Under the pieces are notes generated by a model, which worked only from the letters and a program-made list of their open reading frames with translations, was not told where the DNA came from and made no database searches. From a virus, in IMG/VR virus record IMGVR_UViG_3300017781_005396, positions 1 through 23,125 of that record: DNA of 23,125 bases, one strand, 5' to 3'. Position 1 is the stretch's first letter, and the number at the start of each line of letters is the position of its first letter. Both the position numbers and the translations under genes were made by a program. Shown piece after piece: positions 14,196-19,693 of this stretch.

Positions 14196-14288
14196 ATGTT
14201 TACTACTGAATTTCAAGAAATAATTATAAGTCTTTTAGTTATTGGAGCAGTTTTACTCTTCAAACTTAATGGAACATTATTCTCGTAA
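14196..14288 (+). CDS. Small single-helix membrane protein (30 aa), last gene of the rightward unit
   Basis: AAAAGGAG at 14186-14192 is a correctly spaced ribosome site. The peptide MFTTEFQEIIISLLVIGAVL has one hydrophobic helix and ends LFKLNGTLFS. Its last codon and stop lie inside the first copy of the 57-bp repeat at 14283. It closes the rightward transcription unit. Function unknown. Confidence 0.55.
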   Translation: MFTTEFQEIIISLLVIGAVLLFKLNGTLFS

Positions 14289-14339
14289 TATACTGTAATC
14301 CTTTGTAAAAAATGGTAACAAAAAAGGTAACAGTTGCTT
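14283..14339. repeat. 57-bp direct repeat, copy 1 (candidate integrase arm or att repeat)
   Basis: It matches 14454-14510 at 55 of 57 positions, offset by 171 bases. Each copy carries two GGTAACA heptamers 12 bases apart (14314-14320 and 14326-14332 here). Paired direct heptamers on both sides of a core are the usual layout of arm-type sites for tyrosine integrases. The copy starts inside the stop region of the last rightward gene. Confidence 0.85.
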
Positions 14340-14453
14340 AATTTGAGTTCAAATACTTTGTTTTTTTATACATGTCGGCAGTATCTAAATAAAAAGACTT
14401 TTTATACTTAGGCTAAACTCAAATTATACTCAATAAAAAATTTTATCTTTCAT
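14339..14453. other. Core between the 57-bp repeats: inverted repeats and palindrome
   Basis: Contains an 11-bp inverted repeat (14339-14349, TAATTTGAGTT, with its complement at 14416-14426) and, inside it, the 17-base palindrome 14389-14405 (ATAAAAAG, A, CTTTTTAT). It lies between converging transcription units and may work as a bidirectional terminator, as the crossover core of attP, or both. No reading frame is evident. Confidence 0.5.
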
Positions 14454-14510
14454 TCGTAATATACTGTAATCCCTTGTAAAAAATGGTAACAAAAAAGGTA
14501 ACAGTTACTT
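14454..14510. repeat. 57-bp direct repeat, copy 2
   Basis: Second copy of the 14283-14339 repeat with two substitutions. Its GGTAACA heptamers are at 14485-14491 and 14497-14503. It ends exactly where the stop codon of the leftward gene 14511-15035 begins, so both copies abut gene ends. Confidence 0.85.
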
Positions 14511-15035
14511 TTAAATAAATTTTGATCCTCTATTATATTTTTCAAATGTTGATTTAGTATTTCCCATATCTAATTTATCAAACTTTTTTCTTTTAATTTT
14601 AGAGTTCTTAATAAAATCTTTACCTAGTTTTTTTTCTAATACTGAATCAAATCTAATTGACCATTTTTTATAATTATCTTTAATTTCTTTATCAGATAAT
14701 CTTCGTAAAGCTGTACCTTTCTTAGTTCCTTTGATAACTAAATCAGGATCTATCCTATTTTGAAGCCAAAAATTTACGTTCTCTCCATAATATAATTTTT
14801 TAGAATAGGGAGATGCTTCTAATTTATTAAAGTCTGATTTAGACATATCTTCATACTTTAATGCGTATATATTGCCATTTAAAGCCTTTGCTTGATGTGA
14901 GGCTCTATCTATTACTATAGGTACTAATAAGCCTTGCCTATCAGCAATTTTTATTTTTTCAAGATTTGCTACTTTTAAATTGTTTAATTCTTTACCTGTA
15001 TAAAATGTATTTTTATCTACTATATTTTTAGCCAT
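14511..15035 (-). CDS. Soluble basic protein (174 aa), unknown, isolated leftward gene
   Basis: AGGAG eight bases before the ATG sets the start. The product (MAKNIVDKNTFYTGKELNNL...) is hydrophilic and basic in its second half (NSKIKRKKFDKLD), with no membrane segment or recognisable motif. It ends KYNRGSKFI, a loose relative of the basic-aromatic tails of the genes at 3534-5281. It lies downstream of the integrase terminator and beside the 57-bp repeats, so it is probably expressed separately from the integrase operon, like a lysogenic accessory (moron) gene. No family recognised. Confidence 0.8.
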   Translation of the reverse strand: MAKNIVDKNTFYTGKELNNLKVANLEKIKIADRQGLLVPIVIDRASHQAKALNGNIYALKYEDMSKSDFNKLEASPYSKKLYYGENVNFWLQNRIDPDLVIKGTKKGTALRRLSDKEIKDNYKKWSIRFDSVLEKKLGKDFIKNSKIKRKKFDKLDMGNTKSTFEKYNRGSKFI

Positions 15036-15080
15036 TTTTATCTCCTAAAAATTTCAATGTGTTAGGTACATGATAATAAA

Positions 15081-15114
15081 AACTCCTCCAATAAGCAAAT
15101 TTATCGGAGGAGTT
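15081..15114 (-). terminator. Intrinsic terminator of the leftward repressor-integrase operon
   Basis: Arms 15101-15114 and 15081-15094 pair over 14 bp (one mismatch, GC-rich GGAGGAGTT/AACTCCTCC base) with a 6-base loop. Read leftward the hairpin is followed directly by TTTTTATTAT. This complete hairpin-plus-U-tract structure is typical of bacterial intrinsic terminators and lies 80 bases past the integrase stop. Confidence 0.9.
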
Positions 15115-15118
15115 AGTT

Positions 15119-15186
15119 TAGCGAGGTAGATCGCTTGATAGCTTAGCAGTCGTTGTGTTAGTAGCTTTCAAAATCGTGCAGCAACT
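15119..15186. other. GC-richer unexplained segment between integrase stop and terminator
   Basis: The stretch is visibly richer in G/C and CpG than the surrounding DNA (GCGAGG, GATCGC, CAGTCG, ATCGTGCAGC), holds a short AGCGA/TCGCT inverted repeat near 15120, and has no credible reading frame. Position beside the integrase gene and a composition closer to a host tRNA or gene end make it a second candidate for attP. A small RNA transcribed leftward is the other option. It does not fold into a recognisable tRNA by eye. Confidence 0.35.
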
Positions 15187-15193
15187 ATTATTA

Positions 15194-16393
15194 CTATAGT
15201 ATTTTATTATTAGTTACATAAGAATCCATAAAATTCATAGCATCTCTTTTTTGATCTAAAGTATCTTTATAATAAATCATAGTAGTTTCAATGTTACTAT
15301 GACCTAAAATTCTTGAAAGGTCCTGTATAGCCATACCTGATTGTGCAGATCGTGTAGCAAATGTTCTTCTAAAATTATGAGTTTCTACTACACATTCATC
15401 CCTTTTTCCATTCCATTTCCAAAATTGTGGAAATTCTTTTTGGTTAAAAATTCTTCTATACAAATAACTCATAACTACTGCATCTACATAATTTTTTTTA
15501 GTTCTCGAATGACCATTTATTTTTCTAAAGGCTTCTCTAGGAAAAATCAAATCATCTTTCGTAATATTTCTTGATAAAGATTTTTCTTCATAATCTTTTA
15601 TATAAGGCAAGAAATTTTTAAGAATTGGAAGTGTTCTTCTTGCAAATTTTTGATTCCCTTTCATAATATTACTAACTCCATATCTTGTAACAGTATTTCT
15701 AACTTTAATGATGTTATTGTCAAAATCAAAGTCTCTCCAATGAAGTCCTGATATTTCTTCGCATCTCATACCTTGAAATGCTCCAAACTGACCATGCAAA
15801 GTCAATGCAGGATAATGCTTATCGGTAGTTTCCCAAATAAGATTAAGCTCATCAGGAGAAAATATATATTCTCTTTTTTCAGTTATGATTGTAGGAGTAA
15901 TTTTTTTCTTCCAAAATTCTTTTAAGTAATTATTAAAATTTCCAGGTATTAAATTATTCTCAATTCCATAATTAAAAATCTGCATAATTATTAATTTTTT
16001 TGAATCAATAGTAGATTCAGCATATTGTTTAAAATGATTAGATAATTCAATAAAAAATCCATTTCCTATTTTTGATAAAGATATTTTCCCAAAATTTTCT
16101 CCAATAATAGAAAAAGATGCTCTTTCTTTCTCTCTAGTGTTTTTTGTTACTTCCTCCTCATAATCTCTAAAATTAAAATATTTTTCAGCTAAATCTGATA
16201 ATGTCATACTCTTATTTGCAAAATGAGAATCACTTTCTATAATCTGTTGAATTTCTTTTAATTTCTCTTTAGCTTCAATTTTAGTCTTTGCTCTTTTAGA
16301 AATAAATTTATTGTTTTTAGGGTTCTTAATCCTTGCAATATAACCTTGTGATCCATTTTTTGTTATAGTGCCTCCAATTTTTGATTTAGCCAT
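15194..16393 (-). CDS. int: Tyrosine-type phage integrase (399 aa)
   Basis: The N-terminal ~55 residues (GTITKNGSQGYIARI...AKTKIEAKEKLKEI) look like an arm-type/AP2-like DNA-binding domain. A SAM-like core-binding domain spans ~60-165. The catalytic domain has Arg210 (GAFQGMRCEEISGLHW), His339 and Arg342 (THNFRRTFATRSAQ), His365 (ILGHSNIETT) and the Tyr nucleophile at 374 (MIYYKD). All key residues are present at full family length. The start overlaps the repressor stop as TAATG with AAGGAG upstream, so integrase is co-expressed with the repressor. It should integrate the circle at attP; candidate sites lie at 14283-14510 and 15119-15186. Confidence 0.95.
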   Translation of the reverse strand: MAKSKIGGTITKNGSQGYIARIKNPKNNKFISKRAKTKIEAKEKLKEIQQIIESDSHFANKSMTLSDLAEKYFNFRDYEEEVTKNTREKERASFSIIGENFGKISLSKIGNGFFIELSNHFKQYAESTIDSKKLIIMQIFNYGIENNLIPGNFNNYLKEFWKKKITPTIITEKREYIFSPDELNLIWETTDKHYPALTLHGQFGAFQGMRCEEISGLHWRDFDFDNNIIKVRNTVTRYGVSNIMKGNQKFARRTLPILKNFLPYIKDYEEKSLSRNITKDDLIFPREAFRKINGHSRTKKNYVDAVVMSYLYRRIFNQKEFPQFWKWNGKRDECVVETHNFRRTFATRSAQSGMAIQDLSRILGHSNIETTMIYYKDTLDQKRDAMNFMDSYVTNNKIL

Positions 16394-17181
16394 TATAAAA
16401 CTCCTTCATTTGATACAGGTAAATCATTATGAATTTGATTTGATCCATTATATTGAATAGATCGATTTACCTGGATTACCATCCCTGTATAATAATTTTT
16501 TTTCAGCAATCTAGGTTTTTGGGAAATTTGAGTGCCTTCTAATTTATTGTTAACATAATAAAATTTGTCATCAATTTTTTTTATTAAAACAACTGAAGAT
16601 CCTACTGTTCCAAATGCCTTTCTAACTTTACCATGTTGAATAATTGCAAGTCCTTCTGAGATAGGTAAATTGGGATCAACTACTAATCTATCATTAGGAT
16701 TTACTTGTGGGTACATACAACTCATTTGGGATTGAAGTACAAATATATTTTCTCTACCATCTACTCTATTTTTGCTCCAATAAGTAAAATCATAGGCTTC
16801 TTCTCTACTTACTTTTTGATTATGGGTTTTTTGAGAATAAACAGGTACTTCAAAAGGTTCATAAGAATCTAATTTTTTTTCAATTTCTCTCAAAGATTTT
16901 CTAACATCTTCTTTGCTATCTGCATAACTTGTTTCTCCTGTATTTAATGGAAGTACACTTCCTAAAAAATAACCTGCTTTTAATGAAAACAAAGTAGAGT
17001 ATTTATAAATTATTTCTAAGTTAGGAGTAATTTTACCATTCTCATATTTTTGGATAGTTTGAAATGAAACTCCAACCTGTTCTGCTATTTGAGTTTGAGT
17101 CCATCCTTCTTTTATTCTTAGTTCTTTAAATTTATTTGCGATTATCATTTTTTCATTTAATTCAAATTCTTTAATTGACAT
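16393..17181 (-). CDS. XRE-family repressor with S24/LexA-like C-terminal domain (262 aa)
   Basis: I start it at 17181 (MSIKEFELNEK); an ATG at 17211 would add 10 residues but lies inside a palindrome and lacks a ribosome site. Residues ~17-65 form an XRE helix-turn-helix (RIKEGWTQTQIAEQVGVSFQ, TIQKYENGKITPNLE). The C-terminal part aligns with LexA/CI peptidase folds: CMYPQVNPNDRLVVDP (155-170) takes the place of SMxPxIxxGDxVxVD, and VLIKKID (198-204) the catalytic Lys strand. The nucleophilic Ser is Cys155 here, and no Ala-Gly cleavage site follows VPVYS. It is probably the lysogeny repressor, and its activity may not depend on self-cleavage. Confidence 0.88.
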   Translation of the reverse strand: MSIKEFELNEKMIIANKFKELRIKEGWTQTQIAEQVGVSFQTIQKYENGKITPNLEIIYKYSTLFSLKAGYFLGSVLPLNTGETSYADSKEDVRKSLREIEKKLDSYEPFEVPVYSQKTHNQKVSREEAYDFTYWSKNRVDGRENIFVLQSQMSCMYPQVNPNDRLVVDPNLPISEGLAIIQHGKVRKAFGTVGSSVVLIKKIDDKFYYVNNKLEGTQISQKPRLLKKNYYTGMVIQVNRSIQYNGSNQIHNDLPVSNEGVL

Positions 17182-17206
17182 TTTTTTCTTCTTTCTTAAC
17201 TGACAA

Positions 17207-17228
17207 AGCATCCAAAATTTTGGATGCT
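17207..17228. promoter_or_regulatory. 22-bp perfect palindrome before the repressor gene (operator or hairpin)
   Basis: AGCATCCAAAA followed immediately by its exact complement. It lies between the stop of the 73-aa gene and the repressor start. A gapless perfect palindrome suits a dimeric repressor, suggesting autoregulation. As RNA it could form a hairpin, but no U-tract follows leftward. Confidence 0.55.
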
Positions 17229-17237
17229 CTATCAGAA

Positions 17238-17459
17238 TTATTTATTTTCTTCTATTTCTCGCTTTTGCAAGACTTCAATAAACTTTCGCTCAACATAACT
17301 TTTAAATTCTTTATGCCACTCTCTAAATCCTATTGGATCATATATCGCTCCTTCTAACAAAAGTTCTTCAATTTTGTTTAATGCTTCATCATCATTATTA
17401 AATTCTATGAGGTTAGCATCTCCAAAATAAATTTCTATTGGTTTACTTCCTGTTTCCAT
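17238..17459 (-). CDS. Small acidic protein (73 aa) upstream of the repressor
   Basis: A strong AAAGGAGG precedes the start. The product (METGSKPIEIYFGDANLIEF...) is acidic and predicted helical in its second half (WHKEFKSYVERKFIEVLQKR). The small size and place directly ahead of the repressor suggest a regulatory partner or anti-repressor-type protein, but no motif supports that. Unknown. Confidence 0.7.
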   Translation of the reverse strand: METGSKPIEIYFGDANLIEFNNDDEALNKIEELLLEGAIYDPIGFREWHKEFKSYVERKFIEVLQKREIEENK

Positions 17460-17565
17460 TTTTTCCCTCCTTTCTCCAACTTTTTATTATTACTATTGTG
17501 AGATAAAATATCCCAATTACCATCAAGGTTGTTACTATCAAATCTATTATTTCTTTATAAAGCAT
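17443..17565 (-). CDS. Small single-helix membrane protein (40 aa)
   Basis: It reads MLYKEIIDLIVTTLMVIGIF then YLTIVIIKSWRKEGKNGNRK: one long hydrophobic helix and a basic tail. The start overlaps the end of the 17555 gene and its stop overlaps the start of the 73-aa gene, so it tiles the gap in the leftward operon. GGAG lies 8 bases before the ATG. It could be an exclusion or membrane-modifying lysogenic peptide; unknown. Confidence 0.5.
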   Translation of the reverse strand: MLYKEIIDLIVTTLMVIGIFYLTIVIIKSWRKEGKNGNRK

Positions 17566-17974
17566 GAAATCTTACTCCATCATCATTCCCAATGCTTATT
17601 TTCTTAGGTGCTATCTGATAGGCTTTCCTAAGAAAATTCCATACAAGAGCATCATAAGGCTTTCTGTTAGTTTTACAAAACTCAAATGCTCCTTTGTTTT
17701 CATAATCTTGATCGGTTTCATAATCATATTTTTCTCTTTTTATTTGAGTAAAAACAAATGTTTCATGATCCAAATCATTTTCAATATCTCCATTGAAAGA
17801 AATATATTGCAAATCATCTTCTTTTAATGCCAACTCTTTGAAAGTAACTTCTGAAAATTTTATCTCTAATTCTTCTTCAAAAAATTTAATCATTTTTCTT
17901 GTATGATTTGCTAATTTCATAAATTCTATATCTGTAAAATCTTCTATTTGATGCCAATAATTTGTATATCCCAT
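17555..17974 (-). CDS. MGYTHYW-type conserved phage protein (139 aa)
   Basis: I start it at 17974, 24 residues inside the longest frame, because AAGGAG is correctly spaced there and the product then begins MGYTNYWHQ, the signature start of a widespread phage family of unknown function. Other family features are the central ISFNGD, ETFVF, the motif FCKTNRKPYDALVWNFL and the end ISIGNDDG. No catalytic motif is known to me. It lies in the leftward, repressor-linked operon. Confidence 0.75.
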   Translation of the reverse strand: MGYTNYWHQIEDFTDIEFMKLANHTRKMIKFFEEELEIKFSEVTFKELALKEDDLQYISFNGDIENDLDHETFVFTQIKREKYDYETDQDYENKGAFEFCKTNRKPYDALVWNFLRKAYQIAPKKISIGNDDGVRFHAL

Positions 17975-17984
17975 TTTTTTCTCC

Positions 17985-18590
17985 TTATCTGATTCTATAT
18001 ACATCAATATTTGAATTAAATTCTGCTCCATATTGAACATCTCCAACTTCAGAATTATTTACAAATTCTGTTAACTCAGGATTTTCACATTCTTCGAGTT
18101 CAATTTTTGCATCTTCTATAGCTTCTGATTCAGTTCTAAAAAAACTATTTGATGATCCTGTAGGCTCAAATTTATTATCAAATCTATAACCTGTAAAAAA
18201 TTCTTCATCGTGAAAGAAAAATAATTTAGAAATTCCATCATCTTCCCATAACATTGAATCATTTTCAGCATCTTGAATTAATTTCCATTTAGAACATTCA
18301 TCACAACTGAATCTTAAACGATCATCTCTGTATGAATCTACGTGCCTAAATTCTCCATTTTTTATATCTGCTTTTTCATCACAAACTGCACAATTTAATT
18401 TATCCAAAATATCCAAATAAAAATCATTCTCATCCTCAGAGTTTGCTGAACATACGATACAATCTTTAACTGATGATTCCAAACCTAATCCATCTACATC
18501 TTGATCGTAATCAACTTCAAGCAAACTTGCTTTACAATGTTTACATTTATCTCCAGACAATACTAATCTAATAATTTTATGTTTTACCAT
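17985..18590 (-). CDS. Acidic zinc-binding protein with four CxxC pairs (201 aa)
   Basis: GAGGT precedes the start. Four CxxC pairs lie at residues 16/19 (CKHC), 44/47 (CIVC), 67/70 (CAVC) and 96/99 (CDEC), enough for two zinc ribbons. The remaining ~100 residues are acidic with a SFFRTESEAIEDAKIELEEC segment. It is the first gene of the leftward operon, directly behind the sigma70-like promoter at 18634-18662. A regulatory or adaptor role through nucleic-acid or protein binding is plausible. No specific family recognised. Confidence 0.8.
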   Translation of the reverse strand: MVKHKIIRLVLSGDKCKHCKASLLEVDYDQDVDGLGLESSVKDCIVCSANSEDENDFYLDILDKLNCAVCDEKADIKNGEFRHVDSYRDDRLRFSCDECSKWKLIQDAENDSMLWEDDGISKLFFFHDEEFFTGYRFDNKFEPTGSSNSFFRTESEAIEDAKIELEECENPELTEFVNNSEVGDVQYGAEFNSNIDVYRIR

Positions 18591-18633
18591 AATTTACCTC
18601 TTTATTTCTTAAGCGTTTTCAATCTTATTTTTA

Positions 18634-18662
18634 TTTTTACAATACAAATCAATATAAGTCAA
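18634..18662 (-). promoter_or_regulatory. Sigma70-like promoter for the leftward lysogeny operon
   Basis: Read leftward: TTGACT (18662-18657), 17-base spacer, TAAAAA (18639-18634), about 45 bases before the first leftward gene. The -35 is strong and the -10 weak. Confidence 0.5.
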
Positions 18663-18728
18663 TAGAATATTCGCTTATTACGTGTATAGATTAGCCTGTT
18701 TTTTTCCCATTAATTTCCCAAAAGGGTA

Positions 18729-18756
18729 TTGACATAGTGAAAAATTGAAATAAAAA
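18729..18756 (+). promoter_or_regulatory. Sigma70-like promoter for the rightward operon
   Basis: A perfect TTGACA at 18729-18734 is followed after 16 bases by TAAAAA at 18751-18756. A transcript from here would carry the structured leader before the first rightward gene at 18998. Together with the leftward promoter it forms a lambda-like divergent switch. Confidence 0.5.
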
Positions 18757-18851
18757 ATAGATTATGTTACATGAAATTTGAAATTTACTTTTCGCTTATT
18801 TATAAGTCTAAGGTATTACTTCTACAAGAAAATTTTATGTATTCATAATTA

Positions 18852-18980
18852 TTTGAAGCTAGTAAATTTAGGGGTTCTTTTGTATTTGTAAATCCAGTTA
18901 ATTTACTAGCTTCGAAATTATATTTTGCTAGAGAGGTCTAATCCCTCCAAAAAAGGTTTTTTTTGAATATCTCTCTAGCA
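18852..18980 (+). ncRNA. Structured leader: two hairpins with complementary loops
   Basis: Hairpin 1 pairs 18852-18868 with 18900-18916 (14 bp perfect, GAAGCTAGTAAATT, plus one wobble and two pairs). Hairpin 2 pairs 18926-18935 with 18971-18980 (TGCTAGAGAG, 10 bp perfect). Loop 1 has AGGGGTT (18870-18876) and loop 2 has AATCCCT (18940-18946), which can pair over 7 bases with one G-U, a potential kissing interaction. CTCC in loop 2 (18945-18948) is also complementary to the GGAG ribosome site at 18987-18990, so the two pairings could be alternatives. It could also be part of a replication origin. Confidence 0.5.
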
Positions 18981-18997
18981 GCCATAGGAGAAATGAG

Positions 18998-19102
18998 ATG
19001 AGATATATAACTGATGAAGAGTGGAAAATATTTTTCCAGGAGTCAAAAAATAATAAATCAAATAGATATAAATTGAGTGAAAGGAATAAAAATGAAGAGT
19101 AA
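18998..19102 (+). CDS. Small hydrophilic protein (34 aa), first rightward gene
   Basis: ATAGGAG at 18984-18990 is spaced 7 bases from this ATG; a nearer ATG at 18993 stops at once. The peptide MRYITDEEWKIFFQESKNNK then SNRYKLSERNKNEE is charged with an amphipathic start. It overlaps the excisionase-like gene by 11 bases and contains that gene's ribosome site, so it may serve as a leader peptide that couples translation. Confidence 0.5.
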   Translation: MRYITDEEWKIFFQESKNNKSNRYKLSERNKNEE

Positions 19103-19292
19103 TTTTGATATTTTTGAAGATGAAAAATTATATAAAGCCTCAGAAGTAAGAAAGAGATTAAATTATTCAAATTATTTATGGGATAAAGAAAAAAATAATA
19201 TCCCCTGTATAAACGTAGGAAGCGAAAAAAAGGCATATTTTTATTTTAATGGTAAGGATCTAAATCAATATCTTAGAATGAGAGTTGTTTAA
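19092..19292 (+). CDS. Excisionase-like MerR-type winged helix protein (66 aa)
   Basis: The ATG at 19092 with AAAGGA upstream is preferred to a GTG at 19077. LYKASEVRKRLNYSNYLWDK forms a MerR/excisionase-type helix-turn-helix. IPCINVGSEKKAYFYFNGKD is the wing, followed by LNQYLRMRVV. Small proteins of this kind act as recombination directionality factors (Xis) or Cox-like regulators. Being the first substantial gene of the rightward operon opposite a repressor-integrase operon fits a switch role. Confidence 0.7.
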   Translation: MKSNFDIFEDEKLYKASEVRKRLNYSNYLWDKEKNNIPCINVGSEKKAYFYFNGKDLNQYLRMRVV

Positions 19293-19495
19293 TGACAGCT
19301 TTTTTTTCAAAAACTTTGTTTGATAAGTACAGTCCTTCGTACTCCGTTAACTATATATATATATATATATATAAAATAATGGATAGGAGGTTAGGTACTT
19401 ATTTTTTTTTAAGAATCTTCCTTAAAAGATATCTTAAAAGAATTAAATATATATATATAAAGTTAAGTTAACTTAACCTTAAAAGGGAGATTTTT
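19293..19495. other. AT-repeat and palindrome region, candidate replication origin
   Basis: Holds 11 consecutive TA dinucleotides (19352-19373), a 13-base AT run (19447-19459), an AAGATATCTT palindrome inside a repeated CTTAAAAGA, and the 16-bp palindrome GTTAAGTTAACTTAAC (19462-19477). Easily melted repeats with nearby palindromes are typical of origins. A 59-codon frame (19292-19471) overlaps the previous stop as TAATG, but much of it is YIYIYIY from the dinucleotide repeat, so I doubt it is a gene. Confidence 0.5.
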
Positions 19496-19693
19496 TTGCC
19501 TCGATCAAAAGTACATATCAGATTAGAAGAATTACAAGATGAATTAATTATTGTTAAAAATTGTATAAATGACATTAAATTTAAATATAAGTTAGTTGGA
19601 TTAGTAGAAGCAAAATTAAATGTCCTGGAAATTCAAAAAAAAGATATTTTAAAAGAAATGTATAAGCTAGAGGATAAATTTTTAGATGATTAA
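19496..19693 (+). CDS. Small helical protein (65 aa), TTG start
   Basis: AAAAGGGAG with GGGAG at 19485-19489 is spaced 6 bases from a TTG, the only credible initiator. The product (MPRSKVHIRLEELQDELIIV...) is mostly one long charged helix, with a second ending KEMYKLEDKFLDD. It overlaps the serine recombinase gene by 8 bases and is probably co-translated with it. It might be an accessory DNA-binding factor for that recombinase or for the adjacent AT-rich region; unknown. Confidence 0.65.
   Translation: MPRSKVHIRLEELQDELIIVKNCINDIKFKYKLVGLVEAKLNVLEIQKKDILKEMYKLEDKFLDD

Larger units (their letters stand above)
18591..18997. other. Divergent control region (407 bases without a gene)
   Basis: This gap separates the leftward lysogeny operon from the rightward operon. 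It holds a promoter for each direction, two copies of TTCGCTTATT (18670-18679 and 18791-18800) that may be operators, and a structured leader at 18852-18980. No reading frame in it is convincing; a leftward frame through 18928-19236 is a shadow of the excisionase gene and the leader. Confidence 0.75.

Noticed and set aside
14340-14370. GAGTTCAAATAC resembling a tRNA T-loop
   Set aside because: The flanking bases do not form a T-stem or acceptor stem and no other tRNA arms can be found.
18928-19236. A 102-codon leftward frame in the control region
   Set aside because: Leu/Phe/Tyr-rich shadow overlapping the excisionase-like gene and the leader hairpin; no ribosome site.
19292-19471. A 59-codon frame with TAATG start through the AT-repeat region
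   Set aside because: Much of it is YIYIYIY produced by the dinucleotide repeat and it ends inside the palindrome; noncoding use of the region is more likely, though not excluded.
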